In this document: piece after piece, positions 1 through 8,260 of the stretch | Position numbering within the stretch: the first letter of the stretch is position 1 | Layout: every line of letters begins with the position of its first letter | Source: Actinomycetales bacterium | GTDB taxonomy: Bacteria > Actinomycetota > Actinomycetes > Actinomycetales > Kineosporiaceae | Direction of reading: 5' to 3' | DNA length: 38,817 bases | NCBI GenBank assembly: GCA_012719445.1 | Contig: JAAYAH010000078.1 | Location: 1 to 38,817 of the forward strand | Translations under genes and position numbers: made by a program | Notes under the pieces: model-generated | Databases searched by the model: none | The model's input: only the letters and a program-made list of their open reading frames with translations | Told to the model about the DNA's origin: nothing

Positions 1-42
1 GGCTACGCCATCGCCGCCGCCGTCATGCGGGTGCTCGGCTAG
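1..42 (+). CDS. 3' end of an unidentified CDS (partial)
   Basis: Frame 1 is open from the window edge and ends at TAG (40-42), giving the last 13 residues GYAIAAAVMRVLG. This is too short to identify. It converges on the sugar permease gene, whose stop is only 10 bp away. A small inverted repeat, GGTGCT (30-35) and AGCACC (41-46) around a 5-nt loop, spans the stop codon and could help terminate transcription. Proximity to a sugar importer hints at carbohydrate metabolism, but that is a guess. Confidence 0.45.
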   Translation, partial: GYAIAAAVMRVLG

Positions 43-52
43 CACCGGCCCG

Positions 53-1300
53 TCAGCGAGCGGCGGCGCGCCGCTTGTTGTAGATGTCGAAGGCCACGGC
101 CAGCAGCAGGACCAGGCCCTTGACCACGGACTGCATCGACTGGTCGATCCCCATGAGCTGCATGCCGTTGCTCATCACGGCCATGATCAGACCGCCGACC
201 ATCGCCCCGACCACCGTTCCGACACCCCCGGTCACCGCCGCGCCACCGATGAAGGCCGCCGCGATGGCGTCGAGCTCGAACATGTTGCCCGCCGCCGGTT
301 GGGCACCGTTCGACCGCGCGGAGAAGATCACCCCCGCGACCCCGGCCAGGGCGCCCATGTTCACGAAGATCCAGAAGTTGACGACCCGCACCTTCACCCC
401 GGACAGCACGGCCGCCGACCGGTTGCCCCCGATCGCGTAGATCTGGCGCCCGAAGACCGTCCTCTTGGTGACGAGGCCGTAGGTGATGACGAGGGCGGCC
501 AGGATGATCAGCACCACCGGCAGGCCACGGGCGTGGGCGAGCTGCCACGCGAAGCACATGACGACCAGCCCGACCAGCACGACGCGGGTCACGAACAGGG
601 GGACGGACTCCACCGGCTGGGCGTAGGACACCCTGGCCGACCGGGTGCGGAAGGCGCCGACCGCGTAGCCGCCCACCGCCACCGCGCCGATGAGGAGGGT
701 GAACACGTCGTAGCCCTGACCACCGAGGAGGCCGTTGAGGAACCCGCTCGCGACGAACTGGTAGTCCGGCGGGAACGGCGACAGCGAGATGTTGTCGAGC
801 ACCTGGAGGGTCAGGCCACGGAAGAGGAGCATCCCGGCGAGGGTCACGATGAAGGCGGGGATGCCGACGTAGGCCACCCACAGCCCGTGCCAGACGCCGA
901 CGGCGACCCCCGCGGCCAGCGCCGCGACGAGCCCGACCCACCAGGGCATCCCCCGCTGGATGACGAGCACCGCCGAGATGGCACCGGTCAGGGCGACCAC
1001 CGACCCGACCGACAGGTCGATGTGTCCCGCGATGATCACGATGACCATGCCGATGGCCAGCACCAGGATGTAGGAGTACTGCAGCACGATGTTCGTGATG
1101 TTGCCCGGGCTCAGCAGCACCCCGTCGGTGAGAACGGCGAACAGCGCGACGATTGCGACGAAGGCGACGTAGATGCCGCTCTGCCGGAGGTTGCGGGTGA
1201 GCAGCACGCGGACGTTGCTCGTTCCGACGGGCAGCGTCCCGGACGTGGTCGTGGTCCTCACCGCGGCGAGGTCCGTCCGCGTCGGAACGGTTCCGGTCAT
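53..1300 (-). CDS. mmsB: Multiple-monosaccharide ABC transporter permease (GguB/MmsB-like)
   Basis: Inner-membrane permease of a CUT2-family sugar importer, 415 aa. It has about ten hydrophobic segments. The conserved BPD_transp_2 stretch near the C-terminus ([13 protein letters not shown] through [16 protein letters not shown]) and the N-terminal [15 protein letters not shown] motif are typical of ribose/xylose-type permeases. At over 400 aa it is longer than RbsC (about 320 aa) and matches the GguB/MmsB subgroup that transports several monosaccharides. The start is ATG at 1298-1300, overlapping the ATPase stop as ATGA, so the two are probably translationally coupled. Extending the frame further upstream would run it into the ATPase gene. 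The substrate (arabinose, galactose, xylose or glucose) cannot be read from the sequence. Confidence 0.88.
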   Translation of the reverse strand: MTGTVPTRTDLAAVRTTTTSGTLPVGTSNVRVLLTRNLRQSGIYVAFVAIVALFAVLTDGVLLSPGNITNIVLQYSYILVLAIGMVIVIIAGHIDLSVGSVVALTGAISAVLVIQRGMPWWVGLVAALAAGVAVGVWHGLWVAYVGIPAFIVTLAGMLLFRGLTLQVLDNISLSPFPPDYQFVASGFLNGLLGGQGYDVFTLLIGAVAVGGYAVGAFRTRSARVSYAQPVESVPLFVTRVVLVGLVVMCFAWQLAHARGLPVVLIILAALVITYGLVTKRTVFGRQIYAIGGNRSAAVLSGVKVRVVNFWIFVNMGALAGVAGVIFSARSNGAQPAAGNMFELDAIAAAFIGGAAVTGGVGTVVGAMVGGLIMAVMSNGMQLMGIDQSMQSVVKGLVLLLAVAFDIYNKRRAAAR

Positions 1301-2835
1301 GTGCGGGACTCCCTCTCCATGGTCATCAGGGCCATCAGGCCTTCCTGGGTGGCCTCGCCCGCCGGGACCTCCCCGGTGATCCGACCGGCCGACAGGGTGT
1401 AGATGCGGTCGCAGGTGCCCAGCAGTTCGGGCAGTTCGGAGGAGATGACCAGCACGGCCTTCCCCGCCGCGACCAGGCGGTTGACGATCGTGTAGATCTC
1501 GTACTTGGCTCCGACGTCGATGCCGCGCGTCGGCTCGTCGAGGATCAGCACCTCGGGGTCGGCGAACAGCCACTTCGACAGCACGACCTTCTGCTGGTTG
1601 CCGCCGGACAGCTTGGCCACGGCGCTCATCACGCTGGGCGCCTTGATGTTCATGGCCCGACGGGAGTCCTCGGCGATGCCGATCTCGGCGTTGCCGTTGA
1701 CCCAGCCGCGCCGCGACACCTTGCCGAGGGCTGCGGCCGACACGTTCGTCCGGATGTCCCCGAGGAGGTTGAGGCCGTACCGCTTCCGGTCCTCCGTGGC
1801 GTAGGCGATGCCGGAGGTGATGGCCTCGGCGACGGTGCGGGGCCGGACCTCCCTGCCGCGCACGAACAGCCGACCGGAGATGTCCCGCCCGTAGGAGCGC
1901 CCGAAGACGCTCATCGCGAACTCGGTCCTGCCGGCCCCCATCAGCCCGGCGATGCCCACGACCTCCCCGGCCCGCACGGTCAGGCTCACGCCGTCGACGA
2001 TCCTGCGGTCCTGGACCGGGTGCCAGACCGTCCAGTCCTCGACCCGGAGCACCTCCTCGCCGATGGCCGGCTCCCGCCCCGGGTAGAAGCTCTCCAGGTC
2101 ACGGCCCACCATGCCCCGGATGATCCGGTCCTGGGTCGCGGCCGGGTCGCGCATGTCCAGGGTCTCGACCGTTCGCCCGTCCCGGAGGACGGTCGTGCGA
2201 TCCGCGACCGCGGTGAGCTCGTTCAGCTTGTGCGAGATCATGATCGCGGTGATCCCCCGCCCGGGCAGCCGGCGCAGCAGGTCCAGCAGATGCGCGGAGT
2301 CGGCGTCGTTGAGCGCTGCCGTCGGCTCGTCCAGGATCAGCAGGCGCACGTCCTTGGACAGCGCCTTGGCGATCTCCACCAACTGCTGCTTGCCGACCCC
2401 GAGCTCACCGACCGGCGTGACGGGGTTCTCGTGCAGGCCGACCTCGTCGAGGAGCCGTGCCGCTGCGGCGTTGGCCCGGTTCCAGTCGATCAGCCCGCCC
2501 GCGCCGGTGACCTCGTTCCCCAGGAAGATGTTCTCGGCGATCGACAGGTACGGGACCAGGGCGAGCTCCTGGTGGATGATCACGATGCCGAGACGCTCGC
2601 TGTCCCGGATCCCGTGGAACCGGACGGACCGGCCGTCGTAGACGATCTCGCCCTCGTAGCTGCCCGCGGGGAAGACCCCCGACAGCACCTTCATCAGGGT
2701 CGACTTGCCCGCGCCGTTCTCCCCGCAGATCGCATGGATCTCCCCGCGGCGGACGTCGAAGTGCACGTCGGACAGGGCCGTGACGCCGGGGAACGTCTTG
2801 GTGATGTCCCGCATCTCCAGGATGTGGTCGTCCAT
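1297..2835 (-). CDS. mmsA: Multiple-monosaccharide ABC transporter ATP-binding protein (GguA/MmsA-like)
   Basis: Cytoplasmic energising subunit of the sugar importer, 512 aa, with two tandem ABC domains as in RbsA/XylG/GguA. The N-terminal domain has a full Walker A (GENGAGKST, about residues 38-46), a [13 protein letters not shown] signature and Walker [12 protein letters not shown]. The C-terminal domain has the degenerate Walker A ([10 protein letters not shown]) usual for CUT2 ATPases but an intact [15 protein letters not shown] signature and [16 protein letters not shown] at 2833-2835 follows a strong AGGAGGG ribosome site. An in-frame start 23 codons further up (2904) adds a Pro/Thr-rich tail and is less likely. 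It lies between the binding-protein gene (81 bp upstream) and the permease (4-bp overlap). Confidence 0.92.
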   Translation of the reverse strand: MDDHILEMRDITKTFPGVTALSDVHFDVRRGEIHAICGENGAGKSTLMKVLSGVFPAGSYEGEIVYDGRSVRFHGIRDSERLGIVIIHQELALVPYLSIAENIFLGNEVTGAGGLIDWNRANAAAARLLDEVGLHENPVTPVGELGVGKQQLVEIAKALSKDVRLLILDEPTAALNDADSAHLLDLLRRLPGRGITAIMISHKLNELTAVADRTTVLRDGRTVETLDMRDPAATQDRIIRGMVGRDLESFYPGREPAIGEEVLRVEDWTVWHPVQDRRIVDGVSLTVRAGEVVGIAGLMGAGRTEFAMSVFGRSYGRDISGRLFVRGREVRPRTVAEAITSGIAYATEDRKRYGLNLLGDIRTNVSAAALGKVSRRGWVNGNAEIGIAEDSRRAMNIKAPSVMSAVAKLSGGNQQKVVLSKWLFADPEVLILDEPTRGIDVGAKYEIYTIVNRLVAAGKAVLVISSELPELLGTCDRIYTLSAGRITGEVPAGEATQEGLMALMTMERESRT

Positions 2836-2916
2836 GGGCTGCCCTCCTGTCGTGGTCGGCGGGGGTTGGGTGCCACGGCGGGAGGGCCGGTCCGAGGGAG
2901 ACACCGGGCGATGCCG

Positions 2917-4068
2917 TCAGTCGGCCTTGCCCGAGGCGACCTCCTGGGCGGTGTAGTACCCGGTGTCGACGAGCGCGGTCTTGATGGTGTCCCGGTAGAC
3001 GGTCTCGACCGGCAGCAGGAACGACGGGACGACCTTGACGCCGTTGTCGTAGGTCTTCGTGTCGTTGGCCTCCGGCGTGCCGCCCTCGAGGAACGCCTGT
3101 GCCGCCCTCGCGGCCTGCTCGGCCAGCTTCCGGGTGTCCTTGAAGATCGTCGACTGCTGCACGCCGTCGGCGACCAGCTTGACCGAGGCGATCTCTGCGT
3201 CCTGCCCGGTGACGACGGGCATCGGCGTCTCGGCGTCCGCCGTCGGCCCGTAGCCGGCGTTCTGCAGCGCGGTGATGATGCCACGGGAGAGGCCGTCGTA
3301 CGGGGACAGCACCCCGTCCACCCGCCTCCCGTCGTTGTACGTCGAGGTCAGCAGGTCCTCCATCCGCCGCTGCGCCGTCTCCTGCTGCCAGCGCAGGATG
3401 GCGGCCTGCTCGATCTTCGTCTGACCGCTCTCGACGACCAGGGTGCCGTCGGTGATCAGCGGCTTCAGGACCGACATCGCCCCGTCCCAGAAGAAGACGG
3501 AGTTGTTGTCGTCCAGGGAACCGGCGAACAGCTCGACGGCGAAGGGCCCCTTCGCGGTGCCGTCCGACCCGTCGGCCTTCCGGAGCCCGAGCCCGGTGAG
3601 CAGCGCGTTGGCCTGGGCCACCCCCACCTTGAAGTTGTCGAACGTGACGTAGAAGTCGGTGTTGGGGGTGTTCCGGATCAGCCGGTCATAGGAGATCACC
3701 GGGATGCCGGCGTCCTTCGCCGCCTGCAGCTGGCTGCTCAGCGCGGTGCCGTCGATCGCCGCGATGATCAGCGCGTCCGCGCCCTGAGTGATCATCTGAT
3801 CGATCTGCTGCGACTGGGTCGGGATGTCGTCGTTGGCGTACTGGAGGTTGACCCCGTAGCCGGCGTCCTCCAACCGCTCCTTCACGGAGTTCCCGTCGGC
3901 GATCCACCGTTCCGAGGTCTGGGTCGGCATCGACACCCCGACCATGGCGTCCTTCGAGGCCGCACCACCGGCGTCCCCGGCTCCGCCGGCTCCCTCACCA
4001 CTGCACGCCGTCAGGCCGAGACACAGCACAGCCCCTGCCGCGACCACTGCTGCCGATGTGCGTCTCAC
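2917..4068 (-). CDS. chvE: Monosaccharide-binding lipoprotein (ChvE-like)
   Basis: Extracytoplasmic substrate-binding protein of the importer, 383 aa. The N-terminus is a lipoprotein signal: RR, then a hydrophobic stretch ending in the lipobox L-T-A-C with Cys22 as the lipidated residue. The mature part follows the Peripla_BP_4 fold, with VGVSMPTQTSERWIADG, QIDQMITQGADALIIAAIDG, IPVISYDRLI and VVTGQDAEIASVKLVADGVQQSTIFKD, all characteristic of ChvE and xylose/multiple-sugar binders. I chose GTG at 4066-4068 because it follows a GAGGAGGAGG ribosome site and directly precedes the signal peptide; the frame is open 37 codons further but that part looks non-coding. First gene of the operon, with a LacI-type operator about 70 bp upstream. 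Confidence 0.92.
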   Translation of the reverse strand: MRRTSAAVVAAGAVLCLGLTACSGEGAGGAGDAGGAASKDAMVGVSMPTQTSERWIADGNSVKERLEDAGYGVNLQYANDDIPTQSQQIDQMITQGADALIIAAIDGTALSSQLQAAKDAGIPVISYDRLIRNTPNTDFYVTFDNFKVGVAQANALLTGLGLRKADGSDGTAKGPFAVELFAGSLDDNNSVFFWDGAMSVLKPLITDGTLVVESGQTKIEQAAILRWQQETAQRRMEDLLTSTYNDGRRVDGVLSPYDGLSRGIITALQNAGYGPTADAETPMPVVTGQDAEIASVKLVADGVQQSTIFKDTRKLAEQAARAAQAFLEGGTPEANDTKTYDNGVKVVPSFLLPVETVYRDTIKTALVDTGYYTAQEVASGKAD

Positions 4069-4139
4069 GTCGCCTCCTCCTCGGGAGCCACCTCTCCCGG
4101 CACGCCGCACCTCTCGTCGACGGAGAGATGTTCCGGATA

Positions 4140-4153
4140 TGTTAACGTTAACA
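4140..4153. promoter_or_regulatory. LacI/GalR-type operator upstream of the sugar importer
   Basis: TGTTAACGTTAACA is a perfect 14-bp palindrome with the central CG step typical of LacI-family operators. It sits 72 bp upstream of the binding-protein start, in a locally AT-rich patch inside otherwise GC-rich DNA. No LacI-family gene lies in the window, so the regulator would be encoded elsewhere, perhaps just beyond the left edge. Confidence 0.65.
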
Positions 4154-4316
4154 ACGGCGATTGCACGAATTTTGACCAATTCGTGACCTTCCGGCCGGTC
4201 GGATCCGCCCGCCGGGTGCCTGTTGTCGGCGTCAGGAGCCGCGATCCCCCGTCACCGGGTACCGGTCACCGGACTTCGGGCACCGGTCACGGGCACCGGG
4301 AACCAAGCGCGACCCC

Positions 4317-4358
4317 GTCACCGGTCACCGGTCACCGGTCACCGGTCACCGGTCACCG
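4317..4358. repeat. Six tandem copies of a 7-bp unit (GTCACCG)
   Basis: Six exact copies of GTCACCG stand head to tail, ending 6 bp short of the response-regulator stop codon at 4365. Degenerate CACCGG/GTCACC copies spread upstream to about 4250. The array lies in the 296-bp gap between the 3' end of the regulator gene and the 5' end of the sugar operon. The units are almost self-complementary, so the transcript could fold into several alternative hairpins. It may be a slippage-prone microsatellite; no function is evident. Confidence 0.85.
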
Positions 4359-4364
4359 ACGAGG

Positions 4365-5009
4365 TCAACCGTCCAGGTAGGCGAGGACGGCGAGCACACG
4401 CCGGTTGTCGTCGTCGGACGGCGGGAGGTCGAGCTTGGTGAGGATGCTGTTGATGTGCTTGCTGACCGCCTTGTCGGTGACGGCCAGCCGCGCGGCGATC
4501 GCCGCGTTGGACCTCCCCTCGGCCATCAGGGCGAGCACCTCACGCTCCCGGGCGGTCAGCCGCTGCAGCGGGGTCTCCCGGGACCGCCGGGCGAGGAGCT
4601 GTCCGACAACCTCGGGGTCCATGACCGTTCCGCCCGCGGCGACCTGGCGCACGGCGTCGACGAACCGGCCGACGTCGGAGACCCGGTCCTTGAGCAGGTA
4701 CCCGACGCCGCCGGCCCGGTCGGACAGCAGCTCCCGCGCGTAGAGCTGCTCGACGTGCTGGGACAGCACCATCACCGGGAGCCCGGGGAGCTGTGCCCTG
4801 GCCGCGGCCGCGGCCCGCAGACCCTCGTCGGTGAAGGTCGGCGGCAGCCGGACGTCGACGACGGCCACGTCGGGGCGGAGGGTGGTCAGCGCCCTCAGCA
4901 GGGACGGGCCGTTGTCCACCGCCCCGACGACCTCGAGCCCGTACGCGGTGAGCAGCCGGGTCAGTCCGTCGCGGAGCAGGGCGAGGTCCTCGGCGATGAC
5001 TACTCGCAC
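4365..5009 (-). CDS. LuxR-family (NarL-type) response regulator
   Basis: Cytoplasmic two-component transcription factor, 214 aa. The receiver domain covers roughly residues 1-120: the acidic pair is E7-D8, the phospho-acceptor is Asp52 in VVDVRLPP, and the conserved Lys is in YLLKDRV. The C-terminal LuxR helix-turn-helix is at about 150-210 (LTAREREVLALMAEGRSNAAIAARLAVTDKAVSKHINSILTKL). ATG at 5007-5009 overlaps the end of the histidine-kinase gene by 10 bp, so both proteins are made from one message. The likely target is the divergent ABC exporter and its own operon, through the palindromes at 6268-6321 (inference). Confidence 0.93.
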   Translation of the reverse strand: MRVVIAEDLALLRDGLTRLLTAYGLEVVGAVDNGPSLLRALTTLRPDVAVVDVRLPPTFTDEGLRAAAAARAQLPGLPVMVLSQHVEQLYARELLSDRAGGVGYLLKDRVSDVGRFVDAVRQVAAGGTVMDPEVVGQLLARRSRETPLQRLTAREREVLALMAEGRSNAAIAARLAVTDKAVSKHINSILTKLDLPPSDDDNRRVLAVLAYLDG

Positions 5010-6250
5010 GGCAGCTCCATGGTCACGGTGGTCGGACCCCCGGCCGGGCTGACCACGGCAAGGGTTCCGTCGAAGGCGACCAGCCTGCGCCGGACGCCGT
5101 GGAGCCCGCTCCCGGCGTCCGGGTCGGCTCCCCCGACGCCGTCGTCGGTCACGGTCATCGTCAGCCTGCCGGAACGGTGCGCGAGACGGACCTCCGCCTG
5201 CCCGGCTCCGCTGTGCTTGACCACGTTCGCCAGCGCCTCGGCGACGCAGAAGTAGGCCGCGGACTCCAGCGGCGGCTCCAGCCGGCCCGGCAGGTCGAGG
5301 TCGAGGGTCACCGGGAGAGGCAGCGCGAGGGCCAGCGCCTGCACCGCGGGGCCGAGTCCCCGCTCCGCCAGCACGGGCGGGTGGATGCCCCTGACCAGGC
5401 TGCGCAGCTCGGCCAGGGCCTCGCCGCTCACGGTCCTCGCCTCGGCGAGCAGCCGCCTGGCCTCGTCGGGATCGCGGGCGAGCAGTTCCTCGGCCAGCCC
5501 GATGTTCATGCCGAGGGCGGCCAGCCGGGCCTGGGGGCCGTCGTGCAGGTCACGCTCGATGCGCCGGAGCTCCGCCGCCCTGGCGTCCACGACTCCGGTG
5601 CGGCTGGCGGCGAGGTGATCGACCCGTCGGTGCAGCTCGGCGGCGCGGGTCGGGCCGAGCAGGCTCCTGGCGATCAGGGCGTGCAGCCGGAGGATCCACG
5701 GCCCGACGGCGAGCCCGAGCAGCAGCATCGAGGCCCCCGGCAGAGTCGACAGCAGGGCCTCGGCCGGGTTCTCGATCGGCCACACCGCGCCGTACCCGTA
5801 GCCGTCGACCAGCAGCCAGAGGAACGGGGCGACGAAGATGCCCTCCAGCCCCTTGACGATCAGGCAGAACGGGAGCAGTCCCAGCACCAGCCCGAGGACG
5901 ATCTCGACCAGCAGCCAGAGCAGGTCACGCCAGGTGGCGGGATCGGTGAGCACCCACCAGCACCGTCGCCACGCGCCACGGACGCCACCCACCGGCTCAG
6001 AGGGCGACCGGTAGGGCCGGGGGATGTCGACGCCGCTCCAGTCCCTCGCGAGCCGGCGATGCAGGTCGGCCAGGGCCCTGGCCCCTGCGGCGACGACCGG
6101 GACGGCGAGCACGCCGATCCCCAGGGCGACGAACACCACGGCCAGCAGCGATGCGACGACCAGGACGATGGTCACGGTTTGGGACAGCACGGCGAACACC
6201 AGCCCCCGCGCCGCGGCGACCGTCCCGTTGCGGACCCATCCTGTGATCAC
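5000..6250 (-). CDS. Membrane sensor histidine kinase (HisKA_3 type)
   Basis: Senses an unknown envelope signal and phosphorylates the NarL-type regulator, 416 aa. The N-terminal 200 residues hold about four membrane segments with little extracytoplasmic sequence, resembling the 'putative sensor' domain of actinobacterial kinases. The dimerisation/phospho-acceptor helix has His236 in ERDLHDGPQARLAALGMN, and the ATPase domain has N-box EALANVVKHS and G-boxes VTDDGVGGAD and GSGLHGVRRRL. GTG at 6248-6250 has no clear ribosome site but lies 6 nt after a CAGAAT -10-like hexamer, as expected of a leaderless message. The reading frame is open for 81 more codons upstream, but that sequence overlaps the divergent promoter region. 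Confidence 0.9.
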   Translation of the reverse strand: MITGWVRNGTVAAARGLVFAVLSQTVTIVLVVASLLAVVFVALGIGVLAVPVVAAGARALADLHRRLARDWSGVDIPRPYRSPSEPVGGVRGAWRRCWWVLTDPATWRDLLWLLVEIVLGLVLGLLPFCLIVKGLEGIFVAPFLWLLVDGYGYGAVWPIENPAEALLSTLPGASMLLLGLAVGPWILRLHALIARSLLGPTRAAELHRRVDHLAASRTGVVDARAAELRRIERDLHDGPQARLAALGMNIGLAEELLARDPDEARRLLAEARTVSGEALAELRSLVRGIHPPVLAERGLGPAVQALALALPLPVTLDLDLPGRLEPPLESAAYFCVAEALANVVKHSGAGQAEVRLAHRSGRLTMTVTDDGVGGADPDAGSGLHGVRRRLVAFDGTLAVVSPAGGPTTVTMELPCE

Positions 6251-6256
6251 GCGACC

Positions 6257-6262
6257 ATTCTG
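6257..6262 (-). promoter_or_regulatory. Possible -10 box of the histidine-kinase operon
   Basis: On the minus strand CAGAAT lies 6 nt before the GTG start codon, which places transcription initiation at or next to the start codon. The divergent side has the same CAGAAT hexamer at 6343-6348. No convincing -35 is seen; the palindrome at 6268-6281 occupies that zone, as at activator-dependent promoters. Confidence 0.35.
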
Positions 6263-6267
6263 GGCCA

Positions 6268-6321
6268 CCACCGATCGGTGGATGGTGGTGCTGGCACCAC
6301 CGAGATCAGGTGGATTCCACC
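6268..6321. promoter_or_regulatory. Three GGTGG/CCACC palindromes in the divergent kinase/exporter promoter
   Basis: Three separate inverted repeats follow one another. CCACCGATCGGTGG (6268-6281) is a perfect 14-bp palindrome. GGTGGTG-CTGG-CACCACC (6284-6301) has 7-bp arms. GGTGGATTCCACC (6309-6321) has 6-bp arms around one base. All are built from the same GGTGG/CCACC half-site and lie between the kinase start and the exporter. The likely ligand is the NarL-type regulator encoded by the minus-strand operon (inference). Confidence 0.6.
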
Positions 6322-6480
6322 CCTGCCCCGTGCCCGCGGTGCCAGAATGATCAACACATGACATCACGCAACACCCCGCCCGGACCCGCGGCCGGAGTGC
6401 GCGGGACCGGGCGGGCACGTCGCGCCGGGGCCCGGGTCGTCGGGGGGATCGGGACCAGCCCGGAGAAGAGGAACCACGTC

Positions 6481-7479
6481 GTGGCATCGACACCTGACTT
6501 GCCTGTCTCGGTCCGTGGCCTGCGCAAGTCGTACGGGAGCGTGCACGCGGTCCGTGATGTCTCGTTCGACGTCGCGCCGGGGGAGATCGTCGGGATCCTG
6601 GGTCCGAACGGGTGCGGGAAGACCACTACCGTGGAGTGCCTCCAGGGCCTGCGCCGCCCGGACGCCGGCGAGATCGCGGTGCTCGGCCTGGATCCGAGGA
6701 CCCAGGCGACCGCGCTGCGCCGCCGGATCGGCAGCCAACTCCAGGACTCCGCGCTGCCGGACCGGATCCGGGTGCACGAGGCGATCCGGCTGTTCGGCTC
6801 GGTCGGCAGCTCCCCCGTGCCCGTCGACCGGCTGCTGGACGACTGGGGACTCACCGCGAAGCGCCGGGCCGCCTTCGGGAGCCTCTCCGGCGGGCAGCGG
6901 CAGCGGCTCTTCGTCGCGCTGGCCCTGGTCAACTCCCCGGAACTGGTCTTCCTCGACGAGATGACGACGGGCCTCGACCCGGCGGCCCGGCGGGAGACCT
7001 GGCGACTCCTCGAACGGGTGCGCGATCTCGGCACCGCCGTGGTGCTGGTGACGCACTTCATGGACGAGGCGGAGCGGCTGTGCGACCGGCTGGTGGTGAT
7101 GCTCGAGGGTGAGGTGATCGAGACCGGGACCCCCGCCGAGCTGATCAGGCGACACGGCGGCGGGATCACCGCGACGTTCACCGCCGACGGCGTCGAGGTC
7201 GGTCTCGTCTCCGGGCTCCCCGGGGTGCGCTCGGTGCGGCGCCGGGCCGGTTCGCTGGAGGTCAGCGGCGAGCCGGAGGCGTTGCTGCACCTCGGTCACG
7301 CCCTCGTCGGGGCCGGCTCGTTGCCCTCCGATCTCCGGGTGCGACAGCCGAGCCTCGAGGACGCGTTCTTCACCCTGGTCGGTGAGGGGTCCCGTGGGAG
7401 ACCCGGCGACGGTGCAGGGTCCGGGGACCCGGGGTCCGAGGGCTGGGCGACGGCCGGGACGAGGGAGGGTGTCGCGTGA
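6481..7479 (+). CDS. ABC-2 exporter ATP-binding protein
   Basis: ATPase of a two-gene ABC-2 (drug or antimicrobial) exporter, 332 aa. Walker A is GPNGCGKTT at about 41-49, the signature is SLSGGQRQRLFVAL, and the switch His lies in VLVTHFMDEAERL. Walker B reads VFLDEMTTGLDP, with Met where most family members have Pro, a modest oddity. The C-terminal ~100 residues form the usual accessory domain. The chosen start is GTG 6481 (AGAGGA lies upstream), where similarity to other ABC ATPases begins. An ATG at 6358 would add 41 Arg/Gly-rich residues and sits 9 nt after a CAGAAT hexamer, so a leaderless longer form is possible. The stop overlaps the permease start by 4 bp. Confidence 0.9.
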   Translation: MASTPDLPVSVRGLRKSYGSVHAVRDVSFDVAPGEIVGILGPNGCGKTTTVECLQGLRRPDAGEIAVLGLDPRTQATALRRRIGSQLQDSALPDRIRVHEAIRLFGSVGSSPVPVDRLLDDWGLTAKRRAAFGSLSGGQRQRLFVALALVNSPELVFLDEMTTGLDPAARRETWRLLERVRDLGTAVVLVTHFMDEAERLCDRLVVMLEGEVIETGTPAELIRRHGGGITATFTADGVEVGLVSGLPGVRSVRRRAGSLEVSGEPEALLHLGHALVGAGSLPSDLRVRQPSLEDAFFTLVGEGSRGRPGDGAGSGDPGSEGWATAGTREGVA

Positions 7480-8225
7480 CCGGGCGGGTGCTCCGGGAGG
7501 CCAGCCGGGTGGAGCTGGCCCTGCTGCTGCGTGAACCGGTGGCGCTGGTGTTCGCGCTGGCGTTGCCGGTGGTGAACGTCGTCGTCCTCGGCGCGGTCTT
7601 CGGGGACCAGCCGGACCCGACCGAGGACGTCTTCCGCGGGGTCAGCGGCTCCACCTACTACACCCCCGCCTACATGTCCCTGGTCGCGGCGGCGGTCGGA
7701 CTCATCGTCACCCCGACCCAGCTCGCCGGGTACCGGGAGCGGGGCGTGCTCCGCCGGATCAGGGCCTCCGGCCTGCCGGTCTCGGCGGTGCTGGTCTCCC
7801 AGGTCGTGGTCGGGCTGGTGCTGGCCGTCGTGGGCGCGGCTCTGGTCCTTGCGGTCTCCTTCGCCTCGAACGAGCCCGACGTGCCGGCCGACGTCTTCGG
7901 GGTGCTGGTGGCGTTCCTGCTGGGGACGGTGGCGCTCACCCTGCTCGGGCTGGTGCTCGGGGCGCTGCTGCCGACGGCGAGGGCGGCCCAGGGCGCCGGG
8001 GTGATGCTCTGGTTCGTGGTACTGATCCTCGGTGGTGCCGGTCCGCCGCCCGATGTGCTGCCGGACGCGATGGGGGTCGTCGGCACCTTCACCCCGTTGC
8101 GGCCGCTGGTCATCGCTCTGCAGGACCCCTGGTTCGGTAACGGCTGGAACGTCGTCCAACTGCTCGTCCTGCTCGGCCTGGGGGTGGCGTCCGGTGCCGT
8201 GGCTGCCGTCCGGCTGCGTCGCTAG
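7476..8225 (+). CDS. ABC-2 type exporter permease
   Basis: Membrane partner of the preceding ATPase, 249 aa with about six hydrophobic segments. The first is in PVALVFALALPVVNVVVLGAVFG and the last in VVQLLVLLGLGVASGAVAAVRL. The YMSLVAAAVGLIVTPTQLAGYRERGVLRRIRASGLPVSAVLVSQV stretch is the typical ABC2_membrane coupling region. Translation starts at GTG in the GTGA overlap with the ATPase stop. The pair diverges from the kinase/regulator operon, so the exporter is the probable output of that sensor. It converges with the MerR gene 35 bp away. Confidence 0.88.
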   Translation: MTGRVLREASRVELALLLREPVALVFALALPVVNVVVLGAVFGDQPDPTEDVFRGVSGSTYYTPAYMSLVAAAVGLIVTPTQLAGYRERGVLRRIRASGLPVSAVLVSQVVVGLVLAVVGAALVLAVSFASNEPDVPADVFGVLVAFLLGTVALTLLGLVLGALLPTARAAQGAGVMLWFVVLILGGAGPPPDVLPDAMGVVGTFTPLRPLVIALQDPWFGNGWNVVQLLVLLGLGVASGAVAAVRLRR

Positions 8226-8260
8226 GACCGGGTGACCGTCCGGTGGGTCCGGCGCCGGGA

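Noticed and set aside
4250-4360. CRISPR-like array in the GTCACCG region
   Set aside because: Units are 7 bp and contiguous with no spacers; no cas gene is present. It is a simple tandem repeat.
2020-4380. 786-residue plus-strand open frame opposite the sugar-transport ATPase and binding protein
   Set aside because: Antisense to two well-supported genes, with repetitive Arg/Asp/Gly/Val sequence and no recognisable domain.
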